From: JAABRU01 sp964505535 | GTDB taxonomy: Bacteria; Desulfobacterota; Desulfobacteria; Desulfobacterales; Desulfococcaceae | DNA length: 8,132 nt | NCBI GenBank assembly: GCA_964505535.1 | Contig: CAZDIU010000246.1 | Span: 1-8,132 of the forward strand | Direction of reading: 5' to 3' | In this document: piece by piece, positions 1-6,941 of the stretch | Layout of the letters: the number at the start of each line of letters is the position of its first letter | Position numbering within the stretch: position 1 is the stretch's first letter | The notes under the pieces: model-generated | Database searches by the model: none | Seen by the model: only the letters and a program-made list of their open reading frames with translations | Told to the model about the DNA's origin: nothing | Made by a program: the position numbers and the translations under genes

Positions 1-1
1 A

Positions 2-604
2 GAAGACCCGGCTGCTGTGCTGGATATTGTTCTTCGGCTGGTCAAAGAACGGATTCCCCGCAGATTCGGTTTTGATCCGGTCAGTGACATTCAGGTGCTG
101 ACACCCATGCACCGGGGCATTGTGGGCGCAGGGAATCTCAACATTGAACTGCAGAAGGCACTCAATCCGGCAGAAACCGGCATTGTCCGGGGACAGCGCA
201 CCTACAAAGAAAATGACAAGGTCATGCAGATCAGAAACAATTATGACAAAGAGATTTTCAACGGCGACATTGGCAGAATTGTGCGCATTGTTCCCGATGA
301 TCAGGAGATTTTCATTTGTTTTGACGGCAGAGAAATCAGATATGAATATGCGGATTTGGATGAGGTCATACCGGCTTATGCGGTTTCTGTGCACAAGGCG
401 CAGGGATCAGAATATCCCGCAGTGGTCATGCCGGTGGTGATTCAGCATTACATGCTGCTGCAGCGCAATCTGATTTACACGGGCATCACCAGAGGCCGGG
501 AACTGGTGGTGCTGGTGGGCACAAAGAAAGCTTTGGCAATGGCTGTGAAAAATGACAGGACGGCAAAGAGATATACGTATCTGAAACATCGGCTGATGCC
601 ATGA
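2..604 (+). CDS. recD2: RecD2-like (RecD/TraA family) SF1B DNA helicase, C-terminal part, 5' truncated by window edge
   Basis: This is the C-terminal motor part of a superfamily 1B helicase of the RecD2/TraA type, a 5'-3' DNA helicase acting in repair or replication. The frame is open from base 2, so the GTG at 17 is not the real start. Seen: a VLTPMHRG segment (about 101-124) that opens the second RecA-like domain; an insert with KENDKVMQIRNNY and FNGDIG (about 206-274), typical of the SH3-like element in RecD2; motif V, VHKAQGSEY (389-415); and motif VI, YTGITRGREL (476-505), with the arginine expected to contact ATP. It ends with TGA at 602-604, a normal end for the family. Walker A and B lie outside the window. 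No RecB or RecC partner is visible, which fits the stand-alone RecD2 group, but the neighbour to the left is unseen. It converges with the response regulator gene. TraA-type relaxase-helicases share these motifs and cannot be excluded from this fragment. Confidence 0.9.
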   Translation, partial: EDPAAVLDIVLRLVKERIPRRFGFDPVSDIQVLTPMHRGIVGAGNLNIELQKALNPAETGIVRGQRTYKENDKVMQIRNNYDKEIFNGDIGRIVRIVPDDQEIFICFDGREIRYEYADLDEVIPAYAVSVHKAQGSEYPAVVMPVVIQHYMLLQRNLIYTGITRGRELVVLVGTKKALAMAVKNDRTAKRYTYLKHRLMP

Positions 605-965
605 AAATCTGCGGTGCGTGTGAACGGAACTCACCCCTCCTTTCTGGGCAGGGCTGTTATACCGATTCCCCATTGAAAATATACTTTGTTCAGATCGTCA
701 ATGCCGCCAAATCAGTCGGAAAATGATCGGTCGGAGTCCCTGACTGAAAGCTTGGGATGCCTGCATTTTATGCCAGACTTTCAGTCCGGCACTCCGGACA
801 TTCTCTGACCCCGCGGCATACGGGAGCATGGGAAAATATCGTATAACTTCAATGGCGATTTGGTATTACGTTCTGCAATGACTCTTTGGAACAGCAGTGT
901 CTGATGATCCTTCCTTTTGTAAAGCAGGGGGAGGGGACTGTCAGCGGATTTGGCCCACTGCCATA
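605..965. other. 361-base non-coding stretch between convergent genes
   Basis: Both flanking genes end here (recD2-like TGA at 602-604, regulator TAA at 966-968), and I see no credible coding frame. The main content is the inverted repeat at 733-795, listed separately. TCAGTC occurs at 712-717 and 781-786, and GACTGA at 742-747, so a second pairing (712-717 with 742-747) competes with the main stem. A weak six-pair hairpin including one G-T pair (942-947 with 955-960) follows the regulator stop but has no T-run, so it is not a convincing terminator. No classical rho-independent terminator is seen for either gene. Confidence 0.7.
733..795. repeat. 18-base near-perfect inverted repeat with inner hairpin; candidate dispersed repeat
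   Basis: The left arm at 733-750 (GGAGTCCCTGACTGAAAG) and the reverse complement of the right arm at 778-795 (GGAGTGCCGGACTGAAAG) agree at 16 of 18 positions. The 27-base loop contains a smaller fold, CTGCAT at 761-766 opposite ATGCCAG at 770-776, with one bulged base. No T-run follows on either strand, so it does not look like a standard intrinsic terminator, although a long stem between convergent genes could still stop or protect both transcripts. Its shape fits a REP- or MITE-like dispersed repeat. That identity is inference, because copy number cannot be judged from one window. Confidence 0.65.
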
Positions 966-1622
966 TTATGGATCAATCAGCCGGTTCTGAATGGCAAAAC
1001 GGGAAATTTCCGCATTGTTGCGCAGATTGAGTTTTTTCAGAAGCCGGAAACGGTAGGTGTCCACCGTTTTGATGCTGATGCGGTACGCGTCCGCGATTTC
1101 CCGGTTGGTGTCCCCCATGGCCAGACGGCGCAGCACCTGCAGTTCCCGGCGGGAAAGGGAATCCAGCACCGAACGGTCATCCGCTCCCCTTGCCATGCGC
1201 AGGGCCAGCATTTCCGCTATTTCCGGCGTAATGTAACGGGAACCGGAACAGACTCTGCGGATGGCATCTGTGAGCTGTTCGGGCGCGGATTTTTTGGTGA
1301 TATAGCCCATAGCTCCGGATTCAAAGGCCCGAATCACATACTGCTCCTCCTCGTACATGGTCAGGATGATCACCCCCATGTCCGGATGATGAGATTTGAT
1401 CTGCAGCAGCACCTCCAGCCCGTCCGCTCCCGGCATGGACACATCAATCACAGCCACATCCGGTTTTTTTTCCAATGCCTTGCGGATGGCCTCGTTTCCG
1501 TCCGAGGCTTCCGCGATCACTTCCATGTCCTCACTGTCTTCCACAATTCTGCGAAGCCCTGCCCGGACAATGCTGTGATCATCTGCAAGCAGCACCCTGA
1601 TTTTTCCTGATGGTTTACGCAT
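966..1622 (-). CDS. NarL/FixJ-family response regulator (REC plus LuxR-type HTH)
   Basis: A 218-residue transcription regulator, the usual length for this family. The receiver domain covers about residues 7-122: the acidic pair is D14-D15, the likely phosphoacceptor is D60 in VIDVSMPG, the switch Thr is T88 in ILTMY, and the conserved Lys is K110 (ITKKS). A LuxR-type helix-turn-helix follows at about 154-215, with LSRRELQVLRRLAMG and the recognition region ISIKTVDTYRFRLLKKL. Phosphorylation should promote dimerisation and DNA binding. The start ATG at 1620-1622 lies inside the end of the upstream kinase gene, giving an 8-base overlap. An AGGGTG about 7 bases before the ATG can serve as ribosome binding site, so translational coupling to the kinase is likely. 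The kinase next to it is of the HisKA_3 class, the known partner class for NarL-type regulators, so they are almost surely a cognate pair. The target genes cannot be read from the sequence. Confidence 0.95.
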   Translation of the reverse strand: MRKPSGKIRVLLADDHSIVRAGLRRIVEDSEDMEVIAEASDGNEAIRKALEKKPDVAVIDVSMPGADGLEVLLQIKSHHPDMGVIILTMYEEEQYVIRAFESGAMGYITKKSAPEQLTDAIRRVCSGSRYITPEIAEMLALRMARGADDRSVLDSLSRRELQVLRRLAMGDTNREIADAYRISIKTVDTYRFRLLKKLNLRNNAEISRFAIQNRLIDP

Positions 1623-4068
1623 TGATTTTCACCCTGAAACAGACTCTTGTGCCCTGTCCCCTTACAGACCGCACCTCCACTGTGCCGCGCACCAGCATGG
1701 CCCGCTCTTTCATTCCTGCCACGCCCAGCCCCCTGACTTCTCCAAGTTTTGAGGTGTCAAAACCGGAACCGTTGTCCGCAACTGTGAGAGTCAGTATGTC
1801 ATTTTCCGTTTGCAGCGTGATATTGACCCGGCTTGCACCTGCATGACGGGCCACATTGGTCAGGCTTTCCTGTGCAATCCGGTAGGCTGCGGTGGCAATG
1901 GCATCCGGAAGCTGGGGCACATGGGAATGCTCAAACAGGCAGGTGATTTCGGTGCGTTTTTCAAATTCCCCTGCAAACCATTCCAGAGCATCCACCAGAC
2001 CGAGATTGTCCAGCACACCGGGCCTGAGCTGCACGGCCATACGCCTCACTTCCTCAATGGTTTTGTCTGTGAGTTCGCACATGGTCAGGGCGCGCTGTGC
2101 CGCTTTTTCATCTTTTCCTTTGAGATGTCTCGCCAGCCAGACCGCGTCCATGCGCAAAGCCGTGAGAATCTGCCCCAGTTCATCATGCAGTTCCCTTGCA
2201 ATAGCGGCCCGTTCCTTTTCCTGACCGGCAATGATGCTGCCGGAAAGCCTGCGAAGCTGCTCCTGCGCGTTTTTCAGTTCTGTGATGTCTGTGGCTATCC
2301 CACCAATTCCCCTGGCTTTTCCGGTCTGATCATAAATGGGGAATTTGACTGAAAGATAGGTGCGAACCCTGTCAGTCTGTTGAATATGCTCCTGGGTGCG
2401 AAAGGAAAGACCTTCCGCGATTACATCCGCATCATGCTCCTGAAGCTGCCGGGCAATGGATTGAGGATGAATTTCATCATCTTTTTTTCCGCACACCTCT
2501 GCCGCGTTTACACCAAACAGTTCTTCATACCGGGAATTGACCATCAGATACCGGCATTCCCTGTCCTTGATGTATACCACATTGGGCGTGAACCGGAGAA
2601 TTCCTGCAATGACTTCTGTGCGTTTCTGCACCTCCATTTCCAGCTCTCTGGAATAGCGGCTGAGTTCCTCCTTTGCCTTTTTCAGGGCCTCCTCCGCGCG
2701 CAGTCTTTCGGTTATATCAATGGAAACAGCCAGAGAGCGGATGATATGTCCCTTCTCATCCTTTTCCCCAAACGCGGAAAGCAGCACATCCATGCATTCC
2801 CCGTTTTTTTTCACAAAACGGTAGGGAACATCATTGATGAACCCTTTTTCATAAAATTCCGGAACCACATGATGTTCAAGATAAAGAGCCGAATCCGGGG
2901 TCAGAAAATCCCGCAGTTTTCTGCCTATGACCTCATTGCGTTCATATCCGAGCATTTTCAGCCAGTTGTCACTGACACTGACCAGACAGGTTTCCCGGTT
3001 TACGGAATGCAGCATGGCCGGGGCATTGTGATAGATGGAACGGTATCTCTCCTCACTTTCCCGCAAAGATTTTTCCGCAGCTCTGCGCCGCATTATCTCC
3101 CTGCTGGCTTTGCGGTAAAGAACAAAAAGAGACAGCCCGATGAGAATGCAGACCACCAGAATGATTTCACCGGTAATGCGGATCATGGGAGCTGATATTT
3201 TTCTGGAAATGGAGCGGATATTCTGCAGATAGAAAATATTCCAGCCCGCATGGTTTTCCAGATCTGTCTGCTTCATGACATAGCGGTTTCCCTGACCGTC
3301 AACCGCGTGCATTCCATCGTTCATTTTCAGATCAATCTGATTCCAGGGGCCTTCCCCGAACTGCAGGGACTGGCTGATTATATCCTTTTCATCAGGTGAA
3401 AGTTCTCTTATGCTGTCATATATCCAGTCCCTGCGGCTGGAGATGAAAATAATGTCCGAGGGATCGGTGACCATCACTATCTCATCCGGGCTGAGATTGA
3501 ATTCCCTTTCAATGAGATCAATGGAGGTTTTGATTACTGCAACTCCGGCAGGGCCGGTGCCTGTTTCATCATAATACACAGGATGACTGCAGTATGCGCC
3601 CCGTTTGTCTGAAGTCACACCCAGGGCCATGTAAACAAAGGGTTCCCCTCTTATGGATTTCTGAAAATAGGGACGGAAGGAATAGATTTTTCCCACAAAA
3701 CTGTCCGGATCATTGCGGTTGCTGGATGCCACAGTATATCCCTTTTCATTGATCAGATAGCAGATGTCTGCATTCAGGGTCTGCCGGAAATAGTCCAGAA
3801 CAGCATTTGCCTCAGCCAGAATTTCAGGAGATGGAGAGTAAACAGCCTCACGGATTTCCCGCAGACCTGCCATCAGACGCGCAGGCCCGGCATTTTGTGA
3901 AAGAACAAAGGAAAGATGTTTGCTGATGTTTTTCAGGCGCACATCCGCCTGCTGCTCAGCCTCGGTGAGAGCGGCTTTTTTCAGGGAATAATAATACAGC
4001 CAGCCGCCCGCAGAGGTGGACAGAAAGGCCAGAAAGGATAAGACAAAAAGAATCAGGCGAAGTTTCAT
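1615..4068 (-). CDS. Membrane sensor histidine kinase: DctB-like Cache sensor, two PAS domains, HisKA_3, HATPase_c
   Basis: An 817-residue NarX/DegS-class kinase that should phosphorylate the regulator encoded next. Order seen: transmembrane helix about 4-26; extracytoplasmic sensor about 28-295; second helix about 299-318; PAS 1 about 338-455, ending in VSIDITERLRAEEAL; a coiled-coil-like linker about 455-488; PAS 2 about 489-600, ending in IATDITELKNAQEQL; HisKA_3 dimerisation helix with IARELHDELGQ, where H628 is the likely phosphoacceptor; and the ATPase domain with N-box AQESLTNVARHA (N738), G1 DNGSGF (765-770) and G2 GLGVAGMKER (780-789). The sensor contains YSFRPYFQ and MALGVTSDKRGAY (129-159), which closely resembles the Cache domain of C4-dicarboxylate sensors of the DctB type; a small organic-acid ligand is therefore reasonable but inferred. 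Nothing in the PAS domains shows a haem or flavin site I can name. The ATG at 4066-4068 lies 8 bases after the helicase stop, and its ribosome binding site is weak, so it probably depends on readthrough from that gene. Confidence 0.95.
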   Translation of the reverse strand: MKLRLILFVLSFLAFLSTSAGGWLYYYSLKKAALTEAEQQADVRLKNISKHLSFVLSQNAGPARLMAGLREIREAVYSPSPEILAEANAVLDYFRQTLNADICYLINEKGYTVASSNRNDPDSFVGKIYSFRPYFQKSIRGEPFVYMALGVTSDKRGAYCSHPVYYDETGTGPAGVAVIKTSIDLIEREFNLSPDEIVMVTDPSDIIFISSRRDWIYDSIRELSPDEKDIISQSLQFGEGPWNQIDLKMNDGMHAVDGQGNRYVMKQTDLENHAGWNIFYLQNIRSISRKISAPMIRITGEIILVVCILIGLSLFVLYRKASREIMRRRAAEKSLRESEERYRSIYHNAPAMLHSVNRETCLVSVSDNWLKMLGYERNEVIGRKLRDFLTPDSALYLEHHVVPEFYEKGFINDVPYRFVKKNGECMDVLLSAFGEKDEKGHIIRSLAVSIDITERLRAEEALKKAKEELSRYSRELEMEVQKRTEVIAGILRFTPNVVYIKDRECRYLMVNSRYEELFGVNAAEVCGKKDDEIHPQSIARQLQEHDADVIAEGLSFRTQEHIQQTDRVRTYLSVKFPIYDQTGKARGIGGIATDITELKNAQEQLRRLSGSIIAGQEKERAAIARELHDELGQILTALRMDAVWLARHLKGKDEKAAQRALTMCELTDKTIEEVRRMAVQLRPGVLDNLGLVDALEWFAGEFEKRTEITCLFEHSHVPQLPDAIATAAYRIAQESLTNVARHAGASRVNITLQTENDILTLTVADNGSGFDTSKLGEVRGLGVAGMKERAMLVRGTVEVRSVRGQGTRVCFRVKINA

Positions 4069-4076
4069 GGAGACAG

Positions 4077-6785
4077 TCAGTCCTGTTCCGGCCGGTACCG
4101 GGCATCCAGAATCACCACTTTTCCCCGGTCTGTGTCACAGCGGATCAGACGGCCAATGCCCTGACGCAGTTTGATGTCCGTGTCATACTGATACCGATCC
4201 CAGTAAACTTGTGCGGGCAGGTTTTTTCTCCGTGCCATCTGCAGGGGATCGGAAGGGGGCGGATAGGGAATGCGGGTGATAATCACCTGGGTCAGGGTGT
4301 CTCCCCGGAAATCCACGCCGTACCAGAAGGTGTCCACGCCAAAGAGCACACTCTCCTTTACAGCCCGGAATTCATCGCAGAGATTCACGGTTGACTGACC
4401 GGGCCGCTGAATCAGCAGGGGATAACGGGTTTCAGCAATGGCCGGAGCCACCTTTTCCGCGACCAGATTCAAATCCTGATAACTGGAAAACAGCACCAGG
4501 GTTCGGCCCCTGTTTTTGCGAATCAGTTCCGGAACCAGCATGATGATGGATTTCAGCCATGCCTCTTTGTTGTCATATTTGCCGCTTACAGCCCCGTCCG
4601 GCACAAGGATTTCCATGGCATCCTTTGAAAAAGGCGATGGAATGCGCACAAAGCGGAAGTCTTTGGCAATGACCTGATCCTCAATGGTTTCCAGGGGACG
4701 ATCCATGCCGCAGATGCGCTGAAAACTCTCAAACCGGTTCCGGTGGCAAAGGGTCGCTGCTGTGTAAACCACACAGTCTTTTTTGGCATGAATCTGTTTC
4801 CGGATGGATTCTCCCATCTGCACCTGCAGGGACATGAGATTCCAGTTGCGCTGGAAAATCTGACAGGCTGTGATATGGTTTTCATGGATCATGTTCTCCC
4901 GTATCTCTTTTGCAAATCCTGCCAGCTCTCCCAGCTGATCCAGATGGGAGATTAGACGGCTGGCCGTGCGGTGCTGGATACGGAGCATCCGGCAGGTGTT
5001 TTCCTCCCGGATCATGTCAAAACATTTGCGGATATGCTTCATTTTCTCTGCCATGCCATCCAGGCAGGGGAAAATCTGTCCTTCCTGAAAAACCGGATGA
5101 TCATGGACAAGCGCCTGCACACTGCCCCTGGCTGCTTCCGGATGAATCCGGGACAGGATGTCTCTGCAACTGTTTATATCCTCCCGGAGAGCGTCAATTG
5201 TGTCTGCGGCCTTTTTCATTTCAGCACAATGATCTTCGCTTCCGCGTTTTGCAATGGAAGGAATATGTTCCCTCAGAAAATCCAGTATGTCGCGGATACT
5301 GCGGGAACTGATTTCTGTTCCGAACGCGTTGCGCACGGCTGTTTCAAAATGGTTGGCCTCATCAATGATATAATTGCTGAAGAGCCCGGACAGCACCGCA
5401 TCCCTGTCCAGGAGAGCCAGCTTGTGGTGATTGGTGATGACCAGATCCGCAGCCCATGCCCCGGCAGTGATGACCTGAGCCGGACAGCGGCTGTGCTTGG
5501 GAGTGCATCCGGATCCTGCTGAACTTTCACTGAGTATCTGATCCAGAAAAAAGGCTTTGTTCAGATATGCTCTCACTTTTTCTCCGGCCCCGTCCGCGTC
5601 CGCGCTGCGAAAATGGAAAACAAGCCCCAGACAGTAAAGCCAGGCCAGCAGATGCTCTCCTTTCCATGTGTCTTCGTAAAGATTGCCCAGTTTTTCTGCG
5701 CACAGATATGCGGATTTGCCCTTGAGCAGTGCCACGCGGATATCCCGGTAAATGGGCAGGATTTCCCGGACTGCGGCCAGTTCCTGCTGAAAAATCTGTT
5801 CCTGCAGGTTTTTGGTGTAGGTGGAAATCACAAAACGGGCATGGGGATTGAGGCGGAGAAACTCCAGCACCGGAATCAGATAGCCCCGTGTTTTGCCGGT
5901 TCCTGTTCCTGCCTCAATGGTCAGCACAGCCTGATCATTGATGGCATTTGCCACATGAACCGCATAGTCAATCTGTTCAGGTCGGAATGTGAACCCTTTT
6001 TCCGCATCCGCAAGCCCCTGAAAGATATTTTTGAGATTTTCCGCAGAAACAGGCCGGAAAGGGATTTTTTCTCTGCTGCTCCGGGAGACATTTCCCGCCT
6101 TTTCCAGAAAGGGACGCCAGTTTTCTGAATCCTTTTCTTCAGAGGAAGTGAAGATTCCGCCAAAATAATTTTGATAATTGTGGTGAATGTGGACAAAAGC
6201 CTGTCCGAACAGGGTTTGGCTTTTTTTCAGGTAATGACGGAAAACCGGTGCATGGGCCGTATGGCTGCTGTGCAGAAGCGATCCGCAGACATGTTTGATC
6301 AGCTCTGTTGAAATTTCCACTGCCTCTGATGCGGAAAAACTGATTTTCTCCCGTTTTCCGCCATGCAGATATTCCCACAGACTTTTGCATGTCCAGGATT
6401 TGAGAAAAGGCAGAAAAAATTCTGCGGCAAACCCCAGATCAATGATGCGCGGATTTCCGCACAAAGTCTGAATCTCAGACAGGGCATCATGCTCATCCAG
6501 CACAAAAACAGCTTTCTGTCCTTTGAGAAAATTCCGCAGTTTCCGGGCTGCATCCCCGGGAGAAGGCGCACTGCTCACCTGTTTTGCAGACAGGCCGGAA
6601 TAATAGCGATCCCTGCCGTTGTGATGGGCATAACAGACACGGGAGTGGAAATTTTTTTCTTTGCCTTCGGGATCGATGATTTTTGCAGCCACCGCGTAAA
6701 TGCGGTTTCCCCTGTCTGTTTTCAGACCCGCATGGGCATATACAATCGCAATGTTTTCAATTTTTTCATCAAACGGTTTCAGCAT
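4077..6785 (-). CDS. DinG/XPD-family SF2 helicase with degenerate DnaQ-like N-terminal domain
   Basis: A 902-residue helicase if read from the ATG at 6783-6785. The frame can be extended to a GTG at 6882-6884, but the extra 33 residues are hydrophobic and odd, and they cross a terminator-like hairpin and a promoter candidate, so I prefer the ATG. Residues about 10-170 thread onto a DnaQ-type exonuclease, as in Firmicutes DinG, but the first motif reads IAIVYAHAGL (12-21) where DxE is expected, so nuclease activity is doubtful. The helicase part shows RPEQ (268-271), Walker A EAGTGTGKT (291-299), KGKSAYLC (355-362), C427 and C434 before DLVITNHH, motif II IIDEANHF (473-480), a DTFWYGVDFRG segment (818-828) and motif VI RQGIGRLIR (874-882). 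C362, C427 and C434 match three of the four iron-sulfur ligands of DinG; the fourth is not obvious. DinG proteins unwind 5'-3' forked, D-loop, R-loop and quadruplex substrates. The gene is followed after 8 bases by the sensor kinase. Start site confidence is lower than family confidence. Confidence 0.9.
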   Translation of the reverse strand: MLKPFDEKIENIAIVYAHAGLKTDRGNRIYAVAAKIIDPEGKEKNFHSRVCYAHHNGRDRYYSGLSAKQVSSAPSPGDAARKLRNFLKGQKAVFVLDEHDALSEIQTLCGNPRIIDLGFAAEFFLPFLKSWTCKSLWEYLHGGKREKISFSASEAVEISTELIKHVCGSLLHSSHTAHAPVFRHYLKKSQTLFGQAFVHIHHNYQNYFGGIFTSSEEKDSENWRPFLEKAGNVSRSSREKIPFRPVSAENLKNIFQGLADAEKGFTFRPEQIDYAVHVANAINDQAVLTIEAGTGTGKTRGYLIPVLEFLRLNPHARFVISTYTKNLQEQIFQQELAAVREILPIYRDIRVALLKGKSAYLCAEKLGNLYEDTWKGEHLLAWLYCLGLVFHFRSADADGAGEKVRAYLNKAFFLDQILSESSAGSGCTPKHSRCPAQVITAGAWAADLVITNHHKLALLDRDAVLSGLFSNYIIDEANHFETAVRNAFGTEISSRSIRDILDFLREHIPSIAKRGSEDHCAEMKKAADTIDALREDINSCRDILSRIHPEAARGSVQALVHDHPVFQEGQIFPCLDGMAEKMKHIRKCFDMIREENTCRMLRIQHRTASRLISHLDQLGELAGFAKEIRENMIHENHITACQIFQRNWNLMSLQVQMGESIRKQIHAKKDCVVYTAATLCHRNRFESFQRICGMDRPLETIEDQVIAKDFRFVRIPSPFSKDAMEILVPDGAVSGKYDNKEAWLKSIIMLVPELIRKNRGRTLVLFSSYQDLNLVAEKVAPAIAETRYPLLIQRPGQSTVNLCDEFRAVKESVLFGVDTFWYGVDFRGDTLTQVIITRIPYPPPSDPLQMARRKNLPAQVYWDRYQYDTDIKLRQGIGRLIRCDTDRGKVVILDARYRPEQD

Positions 6786-6812
6786 GAAGGGAAAATGCCT
6801 GTTTTTGCGAAA

Positions 6813-6841
6813 ATTGTCAATGAATTTGAAACTGATGGCAA
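6813..6841 (-). promoter_or_regulatory. Sigma70-like promoter candidate for the DinG-like helicase / two-component operon
   Basis: On the minus strand, TTGCCA (6836-6841; five of six to the -35 consensus) is followed after 17 bases by GACAAT (6813-6818; four of six to the -10). Transcription would begin about 20 bases before the ATG at 6783-6785, leaving a short leader with an AGG about 12 bases from the start. It lies just after a terminator-like hairpin, a sensible place for a new unit. Matches of this quality can arise by chance in AT-rich DNA. Confidence 0.35.
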
Positions 6842-6843
6842 TC

Positions 6844-6868
6844 AAAAAAAAGAATGTCTGAAAAGACA
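6844..6868 (-). terminator. Terminator-like hairpin with T-run after the CPBP protease gene
   Basis: On the minus strand a five-pair stem, TGTCT/AGACA (6855-6868) with a four-base loop, is followed by TTCTTTTTTTT down to 6844. The T-run is good, but the stem is short and AU-rich, so termination may be partial. It lies about 75 bases past the protease stop and just before the promoter candidate of the helicase gene. Confidence 0.45.
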
Positions 6869-6906
6869 GGCATAAAAGTGGCACAGACTTTCACCCTGTG
6901 TGCATG

Positions 6907-6934
6907 AGCAGGCTGATCTGAGGGTCAGTCTGCT
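6907..6934 (-). other. Strong stem-loop just after the CPBP protease stop codon
   Basis: AGCAGGCTGA at 6907-6916 and TCAGTCTGCT at 6925-6934 pair over ten positions with one wobble or mismatch, around the eight-base loop TCTGAGGG. It begins 7 bases beyond the protease stop. No T-run follows directly, so it may protect the 3' end of the mRNA or assist the weaker terminator about 40 bases further on. Confidence 0.5.
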
Positions 6935-6941
6935 GTGTCTG

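Noticed and set aside
733..795. CRISPR repeat or classical rho-independent terminator
   Set aside because: There is only one repeat pair in inverted orientation with no regular spacers, and no T-run follows the stem on either strand.
942..960. Terminator for the two-component operon
   Set aside because: Only six pairs including a G-T pair, and no T-run after it; too weak to list as a terminator.
897..1610. Long open frame (237 codons) on the plus strand opposite the response regulator
   Set aside because: It is antisense to a gene with full REC and HTH motifs; its His-, Phe- and Gln-rich content has no domain logic, as expected from the mirror of a GC-biased gene.
2380..3195. Long open frame (271 codons) on the plus strand opposite the sensor kinase
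   Set aside because: It lies fully within the PAS-encoding part of the kinase and shows no family motif.
6786..6884. N-terminal extension of the DinG-like helicase from a GTG
   Set aside because: The 33 added residues are a Phe-rich hydrophobic run that overlaps the terminator-like hairpin and promoter candidate, and no family feature lies in them. It could be misread as a signal anchor.
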